A DNA stretch of 64,000 bases from Alcaligenes ammonioxydans (GTDB taxonomy: Bacteria; Pseudomonadota; Gammaproteobacteria; Burkholderiales; Burkholderiaceae_B): positions 3,658,001-3,722,000 of the forward strand of contig NZ_CP049362.1 of NCBI RefSeq assembly GCF_019343455.1, written 5' to 3'. This document shows positions 17,770 to 26,382 of this stretch, piece after piece (position 1 is the first letter of the stretch; the number at the start of each line of letters is the position of its first letter). A program made the translations under genes and the position numbers. Under the pieces are notes generated by a model that saw only the letters and a list, made by a program, of their open reading frames with translations, was not told the DNA's origin and ran no database searches.

Positions 17770-19131
17770 TTAACGCTCCCTGAATGCGTTGGATCTGGCC
17801 CTGAGAATAGGTTTGAGTAAGTACTGCATAACGGTCCGCTTACCCGTCAGAATGTGCACTTCGGCCACCATGCCAGGCAGGATCGGACGGTTATCGTCAC
17901 CGACATACACCGTGTCAGTACGTACTTTAGCTATATAAAATGAATTGCCTTTTTCATCGGTAATGGTGTCAGCACTGGTCTGCTCCAGCACGCCGGGCAG
18001 CCCGCCGTAAATGGCAAAGTCATAGGCAGTGAACTTCACTTCGGCACTTTGACCAGCGTGCAAAAACCCGATATCGCGTGGGTTGATGCGCACTTCCAGC
18101 AACAAGGTGTCATCGGTAGGCACGATCTCCAGGATGTCCTTGCCAGGTTGAACCACTCCACCTACGGTATTGGCCGACAAGGTTTTGATGGTGCCACGCA
18201 CGGGCGAACGCACTTCAGCCAGTCGTACCCGATCGGCCAAGGCACGTTGGCCCTGTTCCAAAGAAGCCAGCTTGGCGCGTGTTTCCGCCAGCTCGGTACG
18301 AGCCTGATTGCGGAACGTAATTTCCACCTCACCGATCCGGTTTTGAGCTTCCTGAATCGAAGCCTGAATACGACTGATCTGAGCCGTGGCCGCTTTTTGC
18401 TCACCACAGTAACGAGCCACATCGCGCTGCAGGCGCAGCAAATCCACCTCGGACACCGCTCCGCTTTTGAGCAAAGGACGGGTCATTTGCAACTCTTGCG
18501 AGGTCAAACCGCAACTGGACGCCGCCTGATCACGATTAGCTTGTGTTTCGCGCAATTCCTGCTGGCGCTGATTCAACTGTTCCTGAGCCACGGAAATATT
18601 GGAACGCAGCTCCTCAGTGCGAGCCAGCCAGACGCGGCGCTCCCCTTCGGCCAGATCCGGGGCCTTTTCCAGAACTTCGGCAGGCATGTCCAGGGGCTGG
18701 TCGGCGGCAATGGCTTCCAAACGAGCCGCCTTGGCCTTCAAGGACAAGGATTCTGCTTCGTTCTCCCCCAACGAGGAGGAGGCGCGCGTGGGGTCAATAC
18801 GCAACAGCACCTCACCGGCTTCCACAGACTGGCCGGGGCGCACCAGAATTTCTTCTACTACCCCGCCATCCAGACTCTGCACGACCTGAACCTGGCGAGA
18901 CGGGACCACTTTACCCTCACCACGTACCACTTCATCAATACTGGCCAGACTTGCCCAGACGATCAGCAAGCAGATGGCCAGCAAAGTCAGCCAGATCAGC
19001 AGCGTGGAACCTCTGACGTCCTGGTATCGGGCGGTCCATGATGCATTTTTGAGCATATTGCTGCCCGGCGGCGGCGAAGTGGTATCTTGAAGCTGCGCAC
19101 GCACCCAATTGATCAGGTTCTGTATCTTCAT
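17770..19131 (-). CDS. HlyD-family type I secretion adaptor (LapC-like)
   Basis: This 453-aa protein is the inner-membrane/periplasmic adaptor that links the ABC exporter to the TolC-like channel. It has a cytoplasmic N-terminus, one membrane segment at about 42-64, a split lipoyl-like motif (GEGKVVPSRQVQVVQSLDGG at 71-90 and VRSPVRGTIKTL farther on), a long charged coiled-coil region at about 125-300, and a C-terminal beta domain with PGMVAEVHILTGKRTV, typical of HlyD. Its ATG overlaps the stop of the ABC gene by 4 bp (ATGA), so the two are translationally coupled. Length is normal for the family. Confidence 0.93.
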   Translation of the reverse strand: MKIQNLINWVRAQLQDTTSPPPGSNMLKNASWTARYQDVRGSTLLIWLTLLAICLLIVWASLASIDEVVRGEGKVVPSRQVQVVQSLDGGVVEEILVRPGQSVEAGEVLLRIDPTRASSSLGENEAESLSLKAKAARLEAIAADQPLDMPAEVLEKAPDLAEGERRVWLARTEELRSNISVAQEQLNQRQQELRETQANRDQAASSCGLTSQELQMTRPLLKSGAVSEVDLLRLQRDVARYCGEQKAATAQISRIQASIQEAQNRIGEVEITFRNQARTELAETRAKLASLEQGQRALADRVRLAEVRSPVRGTIKTLSANTVGGVVQPGKDILEIVPTDDTLLLEVRINPRDIGFLHAGQSAEVKFTAYDFAIYGGLPGVLEQTSADTITDEKGNSFYIAKVRTDTVYVGDDNRPILPGMVAEVHILTGKRTVMQYLLKPILRARSNAFRER

Positions 19132-21317
19132 GCTGCACTCCGGGCCTTGCCAATCTGCCCGCTACGCAAAGCGGCAATAACCTGATCTTTAGGGCCATCC
19201 GCCACAATGCGCCCCATATCCATCACGATCAGTCGATCGACCAATTCCAGCAACGCTGTGCGGTGTGTCACCAGCACTACGGTCTTGCCTTCACATTCTT
19301 TCTGCAAGCTGCGACGCAGGGCAGATTCGCTCTGGTTATCCATATTGCTGCTGGGCTCATCGAGCAGCAATATGGACGGGTTGCCGATCAAGGCACGGGC
19401 CACGGCAATGGCCTGACGCTGGCCCCCAGACAGGGAATCACCCCGCTCGCCAATCATCATGTCGTATCCATCGGGATGGAGTCGGGCGAAATCATCTACC
19501 CCTGCCTGGCGGGCGGCCGCCAGCATCTGATCATCGGTCGCGTAAGGAGTACCCATCATCAGATTGTGTTTGAGGCTGCCGTAAAACAGCATGGGGTCCT
19601 GCGAGACATAACCCATGGAGCGACGTACGTCTGCCGGGTCGATCTGCTGGCTATCGATACCATCCAGCACCACAGTCCCGCCCGTAGGCTTGTACAAGCC
19701 CAGAATCAGCTTGGACAAGGTGGTTTTACCGGAGCCGATGCGACCAATAATGCCGACCTTCTCGCCCGCCTTCAAAGAGAAGCTGACTTTATCAAGCACG
19801 TTCTGGCTTGCACCCGGATACGCAAAACTGACGCTACGAAACTCGATGGAACCTTCCAGGTAAGGCCGCGGCACAAAATGTCTATCTTCCGGATGCTCGA
19901 TGGGCATCGTCATGTAGGTATCCACCGACCCCAATGACGTTCGGGCATTCTGGTATTGCATCATCAGGCCGGCGACCTGCCCCAAGGGCGCAAGGCAGCG
20001 TCCCGCAATCATGGACGCAGCAATGATGCCCCCCATGGACAATTTCGTCTCCTGAACCAGATACACACCAATAATGACCACGCTGATAGTGACCATTTGC
20101 TGCAGCATCTGTACCGTGTTGACGGTCAAGGTCGAGGTCATCTTGATGCGTGCACCCTGTCGCGCCAGATACTCGGTGGACTGTTCCCAATCGCGCTGGG
20201 CATTGCTTTGCGCGTTCAGAACCTTCAGAGTTTCCATACCGGCCAGGGATTCGATGAGGCCGGCGTTACGCTGGGCAGCTGCCTGAAAGGTTTGCTTGGT
20301 CAGACGTTCCATACGCGCCTGAGCAAACCAGGAGATGCCCAAGATGACCACAATGGCCACCACGGGCGGGATCAGCATCCAAGGCGAAATCCAGGCCAGC
20401 ACCGCCAAAAACAGCAGCACAAACGGCAAGTCGACCAGCGTGGTCAGACTGGCCGAAGCGATAAAGTCGCGCACTGATTCAAAAGAGCGCAGATTGGCCG
20501 CGAAAGAGCCTACCGACGGCGGCCGGTTTTCCATCCGCAAGTCCAGCACCCGCTCCATAATCCGCGCGGACAGCTGGATGTCCACCCGTTTACTCGCGAC
20601 ATCGACCACGTAGGCACGCACTGTACTGAGCACCATGTTCATGATCAGCACCAGTCCGATCCCGATCGACAGCACCCACAAGGTTTCAAGCGCCTTGTTG
20701 GGAACCACCCGGTCGTACACGTTCATGGTGTAGAGCGGAAGGGCCAAGGCAAACAGATTGATCAACAAGGCAGCGCCAAGCGCATCGCGATACAGTCGCC
20801 AGTTCTGCACCACGGCGGTCCAGAACCAGTGCTTGCCCTTCATAGGAGCTACACCATCCTTGGCACGCGCCTCAACCCGGAAATCGGGTTTGACAACGAC
20901 CAACAGCCCGGAATACTGCGCTTGCAGATCATCCAGGCTGATTTCGCTGGGGCTCCCGCTTTCGGGGAAATGAACGTGCGCACGGCCTTCTTCCAGCCCC
21001 AGCAAGACACATGCCCGGTTGTTCTTCAACAACAAAATGACCGGGAACAAGCTGGCGTCCAGCTCGGTAAATACCCGGCGCCAGATCCGCGCCGTGCAAT
21101 GACCGCGTGCCGCCGCCCGATTCAACAGTGCAGGCGTCAAGCGCCCCCGCTGCAAAGGCAAGCCCGCAGACAAGTGCTGGGGCGTGCAGGGATTACCGTG
21201 TATACGGGTAATCTCCGCCAGGCAGGTTAGAAGAGGATCATCATGAGTCAGATGAGGCGGGACACTGAATTCCCCGCTTGTTGGTGCCGTGCTATCAGAT
21301 GAGTGGTTCATCGTCAT
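19128..21317 (-). CDS. Type I secretion ABC exporter with C39-like domain (LapB-like)
   Basis: This 729-aa inner-membrane ATPase powers adhesin export. Residues 25-150 form a C39-like domain without the catalytic Cys at its start, as in LapB and HlyB where it binds substrate rather than cutting a leader. An exporter-type membrane domain follows at about 170-450. The nucleotide-binding domain has Walker A GRIGSGKT (525-532), signature LSGGQ (629-633), Walker B ILLLDEP (649-655) and the H-loop His685. The ATG at 21317 has TTGGA about 10 nt upstream, overlaps the end of the 73-aa gene, and has a second in-frame ATG six bases later. The downstream hlyD-like gene overlaps by 4 bp. Confidence 0.95.
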   Translation of the reverse strand: MTMNHSSDSTAPTSGEFSVPPHLTHDDPLLTCLAEITRIHGNPCTPQHLSAGLPLQRGRLTPALLNRAAARGHCTARIWRRVFTELDASLFPVILLLKNNRACVLLGLEEGRAHVHFPESGSPSEISLDDLQAQYSGLLVVVKPDFRVEARAKDGVAPMKGKHWFWTAVVQNWRLYRDALGAALLINLFALALPLYTMNVYDRVVPNKALETLWVLSIGIGLVLIMNMVLSTVRAYVVDVASKRVDIQLSARIMERVLDLRMENRPPSVGSFAANLRSFESVRDFIASASLTTLVDLPFVLLFLAVLAWISPWMLIPPVVAIVVILGISWFAQARMERLTKQTFQAAAQRNAGLIESLAGMETLKVLNAQSNAQRDWEQSTEYLARQGARIKMTSTLTVNTVQMLQQMVTISVVIIGVYLVQETKLSMGGIIAASMIAGRCLAPLGQVAGLMMQYQNARTSLGSVDTYMTMPIEHPEDRHFVPRPYLEGSIEFRSVSFAYPGASQNVLDKVSFSLKAGEKVGIIGRIGSGKTTLSKLILGLYKPTGGTVVLDGIDSQQIDPADVRRSMGYVSQDPMLFYGSLKHNLMMGTPYATDDQMLAAARQAGVDDFARLHPDGYDMMIGERGDSLSGGQRQAIAVARALIGNPSILLLDEPSSNMDNQSESALRRSLQKECEGKTVVLVTHRTALLELVDRLIVMDMGRIVADGPKDQVIAALRSGQIGKARSAA

Positions 21318-21516
21318 TAATCAAATCCAACGAATCCCGCAGGCGCTGGCGGGTCAGTTTGCGCTCATTCAACTTGGCCAAAGCCTGGGGAGGCAGATCA
21401 GTCATGCGAAGCACACCGTTTGCAACCAGTGCGTCAATCAAATCTTCCAGTACCCGGATAAAACTCGCATCCGAGGCCGAAAGCTCTTGTTTGTAATCGT
21501 CTTCGTTCTGACTCAT
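21295..21516 (-). CDS. Small acidic 73-aa protein of the type I operon
   Basis: This 73-aa soluble protein has no signal peptide or membrane segment. Its core is VLEDLIDALVANGVLRMTDLPPQALAKL followed by a basic helix and an acidic tail (LINDDEPLI). It resembles the C-terminal half of a small family often labelled, probably wrongly, as tryptophan synthase beta-like. The ATG is preceded by a perfect AGGAGG with 5-nt spacing. It overlaps the exporter gene start by 23 bp, so it is a real, coupled member of the operon. Its function is unknown. Location suggests a cytoplasmic accessory of exporter assembly or adhesin handling. Confidence 0.82.
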   Translation of the reverse strand: MSQNEDDYKQELSASDASFIRVLEDLIDALVANGVLRMTDLPPQALAKLNERKLTRQRLRDSLDLINDDEPLI

Positions 21517-21557
21517 CCATGCCTCCTTTTTCTATCTAGTACGCCATCAGGCAGATA

Positions 21558-23033
21558 TTAAAGTCCGGCTGCCTTCTCGCGCAGGACAGGCGGGGCCATG
21601 CCGTCGCGATAATCAACAGAGACTGGCGTCAGGTTAGACGTATCTGGAACCGGTGTCATACATGCCTTGAACGCTTCTTCAGGAAAATCGAGCTTGGCCG
21701 CTTCTTCAGGTTGTTCCGAGTAGGGCTGGGACAGGCCTACGGACGACACCAGGCGGTGCGACAAAGTCAACCAACGGTATTCAGCTTGCTGGAGATCGTA
21801 AGTGGCATTGGCCAGCGCGCGACGGGCATCAAACAGCTCGTTTTCCGTATCCAGCAAGTCCAGCAAAGAGCGTTGACCAATCTGGAACTGCTGCATATAG
21901 GCAACTCGCACCTTGGAGGTCGCCAGTTCGTGCTGCTTCAGGAAAGGCAACTGGGCACGCAGACGCTCGATATTGTTCCAAGCCACTGCCAGATCCTGCT
22001 GTACGTTGCGGCAGGTGTAGTCGCGCACATCGCGGGCAGCATACTGTTGAGCCGTGGTTTGACGGATGCGGGCGGCATCAGCACCACCTCGGAACAGGTT
22101 GTACGACAGCATCAACTGCACATTGCTGCTTTGTGAATCACGGTAGGCAGATGCACCTGGGGGGTCAGTCTTGTCTTTACCAGTGGCAGCGCGCAACTCC
22201 AGCGTTGGCGACAGACGACCTTGGGCTACATGCTTGCCCGACTCGGCGGCCTGGTACAAAGCTTGTTTAGCCAGAATTACCGGGCTGGTACGCAAAGAAG
22301 GCAGGAAGTCCACGGTCTTGGCAGGGATGGACTCGCTCAGGCTGGGTGCGGCCTGCAATACTTCCGGCGCAGGCACGCCCACAATACGGCGGTAACGCTG
22401 CAACACGTCATTCAGATTGCCCGCTTCGGTCATCATATTGCTTTGGGCCAGGGCTTGGCGACCATAGGCCTGTTCCAGATCCACACCACGGCCTACGCCC
22501 GATTCGGAACGCTCCTGAATCTGGCTCAGAATGTTCAGGTGCATGCCATAGTTTTCACGGGCAAGCTTTTCCATTTCGCGGTAACGCAACACATCAATGT
22601 GCGCATTGGCCGCTTCCAGGGCCAGCGAATCTACCGACGCCAGCAACTCATAGTAAGTAGCCAGTTTTTCGTAGCCCAATTGACGCACTTGATTGATCGA
22701 GGAGAAACCATCAAAGATCAATTGACGCAATTGCAGGCTGTAGCCATTACGGGTCCAGTTGACCGATGGCGCACTCGATGTACCACCCCGCCATTCTTTA
22801 CCGACCCAGCCCTGAGCATTGATTTCGGGCATCAAGGCACCCCGGCCCACATTCTGGCCTTCCAGCGCCGACTGGAAATCCTGAAAGCGAGCGCCAAGTT
22901 CAGGGTTGGACATAATTGCCCGCTCAATACTGTCCTTGAAGCTCAAGCTGTTTTCCTGCTGGGCAAGCGCTGGCTGCGCCAGTAGTAACGCTGTCAGCAG
23001 CGAACTTACCGTTAGAGTTTTCTTACCACGCAC
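21558..23033 (-). CDS. TolC-family outer membrane channel (LapE-like)
   Basis: This 491-aa outer-membrane efflux/secretion channel completes the type I system. I chose the GTG at 23033 because it has a strong GGAGG five bases upstream and gives a standard signal peptide (RGKKTLTVSSLLTALLLAQPALA, then QQ). Longer versions starting at 23153 or 23099 lack a ribosome binding site and would bury the signal. The mature protein shows the duplicated TolC layout: NPELGARFQDFQSAL near the start, then a second repeat with QYAARDVRDYTCRNVQQDLAVAWNNIERLR and QFQIGQRSLLDLLDTENELFDARRAL. It is the first gene of the operon, 41 nt before the 73-aa gene. Confidence 0.93.
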   Translation of the reverse strand: MRGKKTLTVSSLLTALLLAQPALAQQENSLSFKDSIERAIMSNPELGARFQDFQSALEGQNVGRGALMPEINAQGWVGKEWRGGTSSAPSVNWTRNGYSLQLRQLIFDGFSSINQVRQLGYEKLATYYELLASVDSLALEAANAHIDVLRYREMEKLARENYGMHLNILSQIQERSESGVGRGVDLEQAYGRQALAQSNMMTEAGNLNDVLQRYRRIVGVPAPEVLQAAPSLSESIPAKTVDFLPSLRTSPVILAKQALYQAAESGKHVAQGRLSPTLELRAATGKDKTDPPGASAYRDSQSSNVQLMLSYNLFRGGADAARIRQTTAQQYAARDVRDYTCRNVQQDLAVAWNNIERLRAQLPFLKQHELATSKVRVAYMQQFQIGQRSLLDLLDTENELFDARRALANATYDLQQAEYRWLTLSHRLVSSVGLSQPYSEQPEEAAKLDFPEEAFKACMTPVPDTSNLTPVSVDYRDGMAPPVLREKAAGL

Positions 23034-23924
23034 GTCGGCCTCCGTAAGATCCTGAGCCGCGTCCGCAACAGACGTCCTCGCGTCAGCGTTGCAACGCATG
23101 GCCGGATCATATTTAAGTACAAAAATGAAAGAAGAGTGGGATCGGTGTGCCACTTAAGATAAGCGAAAGGAACACCACCCGAGGGCCCAACACCTATGTA
23201 TTGCACATAGGATTTACATCTAAGGCTGGCAAACCTGACGCCAGCCGCAGCAGTATGTTCATAATGGACCGGGGCAAGACAAGGCGGAGCTACAGGCTTC
23301 TGACCTGTATTCTTGGAGCATAACCTTGTGTCTATTTGTGACTTTTCGTGTAGAGAAAGGTGAAACTCTCTACGTCGATCACAGGACAAATTGTATCTTA
23401 AATTACAAAGCTCTTCGTCGATCACAATGTTAAAAATGATAAATAGCCTGTGACAAAATCAGCAATAACGCCATGAAATTAAACGACTCCAAGATATTAG
23501 GCGCTTAACGACAAACCATTGTGTCATAAGTCACGCTCAGCACCGTTGGTAATAATCTACAAAAAACTTTCACCTTAATAAGCATTTGGGTTACATCGTC
23601 TGCCGATCTAAATCTCATCTGTCGGTAAAAGGAATTTACGGGGCCAACATATAACTTTCTTTATTGTCGACAATAACTCACTTGTAACCGTTTCCCATTG
23701 CAGTTTGGTTTCTTTTTACTTCCTTGTACAAGGAATTGAAAAAAATACTTGTAATCAAAAACTTATAGCAATCGCGCGTTCCCCCCTGTGCCAGGCCCCT
23801 TTGGTCGCTTCTTAGAACCATCGCTTACCAGTTGTCCACTCCCTGGCGCTTGTCCCACCTCTGCCTGCCCGATACCATCGGAAGATACGTATTCAGTGAG
23901 CAACACTCAACTTGGAGGCCGCAC
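23034..23924. promoter_or_regulatory. AT-rich divergent control region (tolC-like / aldehyde dehydrogenase)
   Basis: About 890 nt separate the tolC-like start from the aldehyde dehydrogenase start on the other strand. I see no convincing gene in it: a 137-codon minus frame at 23012-23425 runs into tolC, has no ribosome binding site and looks accidental. From about 23340 to 23790 the DNA is clearly AT-richer than its surroundings and holds a near-identical repeated 16-mer and an inverted repeat (separate entry). The length and composition fit a heavily regulated biofilm-locus promoter. No single promoter stands out. Confidence 0.5.
23350..23426. promoter_or_regulatory. Direct and inverted repeats, candidate regulator binding site
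   Basis: Two 16-mers, CTCTACGTCGATCACA ending at 23383 and CTCTTCGTCGATCACA ending at 23426, differ at one base and are 43 bp apart (about four helical turns). The first overlaps a perfect 7-bp inverted repeat, GTAGAGA (23350-23356) and TCTCTAC (23367-23373), with a 10-bp spacer. This arrangement fits cooperative binding of a dimeric regulator. Which regulator binds is unknown. Confidence 0.4.
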
Positions 23925-25352
23925 ATGTATCAACACCTGGCCCTGTATATCAATGGTCAATTTCTGGATGGACAAGGTCGCCAGACCCAGGCCGTCATCA
24001 ACCCGGCCAACGGCAGCACGCTAGGCCAACTGCCGCTGGCGTCACAGGCCGATCTGGATGCCGCACTGAGCGCCGCCCAAGCCGCATTCAAAAGCTGGCG
24101 TCACAGTTCCCCGATGGACCGCAGTGCCATCTTGCGCAAGGTGGCGGAACTGTCCCGTGAACGCGCGCAGGAGATTGGCCGCAATTTGACGCTGGATCAA
24201 GGCAAGCCTTTGGCCGAGGCCGTCGGCGAGATCATGTCCTGCGCCGACCATGCGGATTGGCACGCCGAAGAGTGCCGCCGGATTTATGGTCGCGTCATCC
24301 CTGCCCGCAATCCAAAAGTGCAGCAACTGGTGCTGCGCGAGCCTATCGGTGTCTGCGCTGCGTTCACACCCTGGAACTTCCCCTATAACCAGGCCATTCG
24401 GAAAATCTGCGCCGCCATCGGAGCGGGCTGCACCATTATTCTGAAAGGCCCGGAGGACTCCCCCAGCGCAGTCATGGCCATTGCCCAGGCCTTTCACGAT
24501 GCGGGCTTGCCACCGGGCGTATTGAATATTGTCTGGGGCATTCCACAAGAGGTCTCGGATTATCTGATCCGCTCCCCCATCGTGCGTAAAGTCTCGTTTA
24601 CCGGCTCAGTCCCCGTTGGCAAGCAGTTGGCAGCGCTGGCCGGCGCTCATATGAAACGCATCACCATGGAACTGGGAGGGCACTCGCCCGTTCTGGTCCT
24701 GCCCGATGCCGATGTCGCCCGCGCTGCTCGTCAGCTCGCCCGGTTCAAAATACGCAATGCCGGGCAGGTGTGCATTTCACCCACACGCTTTTATATTCAC
24801 GACGACATCTATACCCAGTTCGTGGACCGCTTTACCGAAGAATTGGCGAATGTGAAGGTGGGAGACGGCCTGGACCCGGATACACAGATGGGCCCCTTGG
24901 CCCACGAACGCCGTATTCCCATGATGCAAAAGTTTGTCGACAACGCCCGTTCGCTGGGCGGCAAAGTCGTGCTGGGAGGCGAGCAGATCAAACGCGACGG
25001 TTTCTTTTTCTCGCCTACGGTACTGACCGACTTACCTGACGATGCACTGGTCATGACCGAAGAGCCCTTCGGCCCCATCGCCCCCCTGACCCGCTATCAT
25101 GATCTGGACGATGCCATCGCCCGCGCCAACAGCCTGCCTTACGGTTTATCGGCCTACGCCTTTACGCAATCCTTACAGGCTGCGCATCGCTTGGGCACAG
25201 AACTGGAATCGGGTATGGTCAACATCAATCACTTTGGCAGCTCTTTGCCAGAAACCCCCTTCGGAGGAGTCAAAGACAGTGGCATTGGCAGTGAAGGCGG
25301 GACTGAAACCTTTGACGGATACTTAGTCACCAAATTTGTGACTCAGATCTAA
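23925..25352 (+). CDS. NAD(P)-dependent aldehyde dehydrogenase, succinate-semialdehyde type
   Basis: This 475-aa cytosolic enzyme oxidises an aldehyde to its acid. I chose the ATG at 23925 (MYQHLALYINGQ) because GGAGG lies 7 nt upstream and this gives the normal family length; an upstream extension to 23832 has no support. Motifs are the cofactor segment FTPWNFPYNQ, FTGSVPVGKQL, the general-base segment ELGGHSP, the catalytic Cys in NAGQVCISPTR and a C-terminal SLPETPFGGVKDSG. The overall pattern resembles GabD/succinate-semialdehyde dehydrogenases, but substrate cannot be fixed from sequence. It stands alone, followed by a hairpin and the TetR operator. Confidence 0.9.
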   Translation: MYQHLALYINGQFLDGQGRQTQAVINPANGSTLGQLPLASQADLDAALSAAQAAFKSWRHSSPMDRSAILRKVAELSRERAQEIGRNLTLDQGKPLAEAVGEIMSCADHADWHAEECRRIYGRVIPARNPKVQQLVLREPIGVCAAFTPWNFPYNQAIRKICAAIGAGCTIILKGPEDSPSAVMAIAQAFHDAGLPPGVLNIVWGIPQEVSDYLIRSPIVRKVSFTGSVPVGKQLAALAGAHMKRITMELGGHSPVLVLPDADVARAARQLARFKIRNAGQVCISPTRFYIHDDIYTQFVDRFTEELANVKVGDGLDPDTQMGPLAHERRIPMMQKFVDNARSLGGKVVLGGEQIKRDGFFFSPTVLTDLPDDALVMTEEPFGPIAPLTRYHDLDDAIARANSLPYGLSAYAFTQSLQAAHRLGTELESGMVNINHFGSSLPETPFGGVKDSGIGSEGGTETFDGYLVTKFVTQI

Positions 25353-25364
25353 GAATGGCTCCTG

Positions 25365-25381
25365 GCCCCGCTTTACGGGGC
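25365..25381 (+). terminator. GC-rich hairpin after aldehyde dehydrogenase
   Basis: GCCCCG and CGGGGC form a 6-bp stem with loop CTTTA, 12 nt after the stop codon. There is no T run, so it may be a weak or Rho-assisted terminator. Confidence 0.4.
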
Positions 25382-25426
25382 TAGGGTGAACCCCTACTGT
25401 ACTAATTGTGTATTCCCGTTAAATTA

Positions 25427-25444
25427 TTCAAACACTCGTTTGAA
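25427..25444. promoter_or_regulatory. PsrA-type operator ahead of the TetR regulator
   Basis: TTCAAACACTCGTTTGAA is a perfect 7-bp inverted repeat with a 4-bp spacer, ending 14 nt before the GTG start of the TetR gene. It contains CAAAC-N4-GTTTG, the form known for PsrA (C/GAAAC-N2-4-GTTTG/C), a TetR-family fatty-acid regulator. It sits next to the ribosome binding site, which points to autorepression. Confidence 0.75.
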
Positions 25445-25458
25445 ATTAGGAAATAACG

Positions 25459-26112
25459 GTGAAACGCTCTGATCGGACACAGTCCGCCATTCTCGACGCA
25501 GCCGAGCATCTTTTCGCGCTGTATGGCCACGAAAACACCTCCATGCGCCAGATTACAGCGCAGGCCAAGGTGAACCTGTCGGCTGTCAATTATCACTTCG
25601 GCAGTAAAGACGGACTGACACAGGCTGTATTTCAACGCCGCCTGAACAGCATCAATCAAGAGCGGCTGGAAAAGCTGGCTTTTTATCGCCAGCAAGCCGG
25701 TGATGGACCGTTGAAAGCATCTCAGGTGGTCGATGCCTTTTTTGGCCCGCTGATACGTCTAGCCGGTTCAGGCAAGGGCGCTCCACGCTCGTTCATTCCT
25801 TTGCCCGGACAGGATCGTCCAGCGCCACAAGACTTTATTCAGTCCATCTGCTGGGACGAACAAGTCGCCATCTTTCTTCCTTTCAAGCAGGCTTTGCACG
25901 AGGCGCTGCCCACCGTACCGGAAGAAGAAATCATCTGGCGATTCCATTTCATGCTGGGCGCTACTTCGTATGCCCTGATGGGCACCCAATCATTGCGTCG
26001 GGCCTTGCAATTGCCCCTTAACGACTCTCCTGAAAGTGAGCAGCAATTGCAACAGCGTCTGATGAGTTTTCTGCTGGGTGGATTACGGGCCCCTTTGCCG
26101 GCCAGCAGCTGA
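25459..26112 (+). CDS. TetR-family regulator, PsrA-like (fatty-acid metabolism)
   Basis: This is a 217-aa repressor. Residues 1-50 hold a TetR helix-turn-helix (ILDAAEHLFALYGHENTSMRQI, then VNLSAVNYHFGSKDGL), the same wording as in PsrA of pseudomonads. The C-terminal half is the ligand-binding region. The start is GTG with AGGA 7 nt upstream. A palindromic PsrA-type operator lies just ahead, and fadE, fadA and fadB follow on the same strand, so it most likely represses beta-oxidation genes and is released by long-chain fatty acids or their CoA esters. The ligand is inferred from family and context. Confidence 0.88.
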   Translation: MKRSDRTQSAILDAAEHLFALYGHENTSMRQITAQAKVNLSAVNYHFGSKDGLTQAVFQRRLNSINQERLEKLAFYRQQAGDGPLKASQVVDAFFGPLIRLAGSGKGAPRSFIPLPGQDRPAPQDFIQSICWDEQVAIFLPFKQALHEALPTVPEEEIIWRFHFMLGATSYALMGTQSLRRALQLPLNDSPESEQQLQQRLMSFLLGGLRAPLPASS

Positions 26113-26195
26113 TCTGCGAGGTCCTGGCAGTCGGGCTGCACCGAGGCGAACCGTACTGTTAGGGAACGACAAGCCTCAGGTAAGCATGAAGGTGT

Positions 26196-26352
26196 TTTTA
26201 CCGCTGAGCCGTCCCGAGGGACAAAACGCCCCCCAAGGGGGCAACAAGCCAGCGGCGCAGCATGGGGGTAATTTTCCTACCGCCAAGCCGTCCCACGGTA
26301 CAAAGCGCCCCCTCAGGGGGCAGCACGCTGAAGGGGCTGCATGGGGGCATTC
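26196..26352. repeat. Tandem pair of a GC-rich intergenic hairpin element
   Basis: Two related copies of about 78 bp lie back to back between the TetR gene and fadE. Each has the order (T)TACCGC..AGCCGTCCC, ACAAA(A/G)CGCCCCC, a CCCC/GGGG hairpin, then GCATGGGGG followed by a T-rich end. I recognise this layout as a dispersed intergenic element of Alcaligenaceae genomes. No gene is present. It may weaken read-through between tetR and fadE. Confidence 0.65.
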
Positions 26353-26382
26353 TTTTTCTTTTTGAGCTAGTCCGGAGTTGCT

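Noticed and set aside
23012..23425. 137-codon minus-strand frame in the exporter promoter region
   Set aside because: It has no ribosome binding site, overlaps the tolC-like start, lies in AT-rich regulatory DNA and has no recognisable domain.
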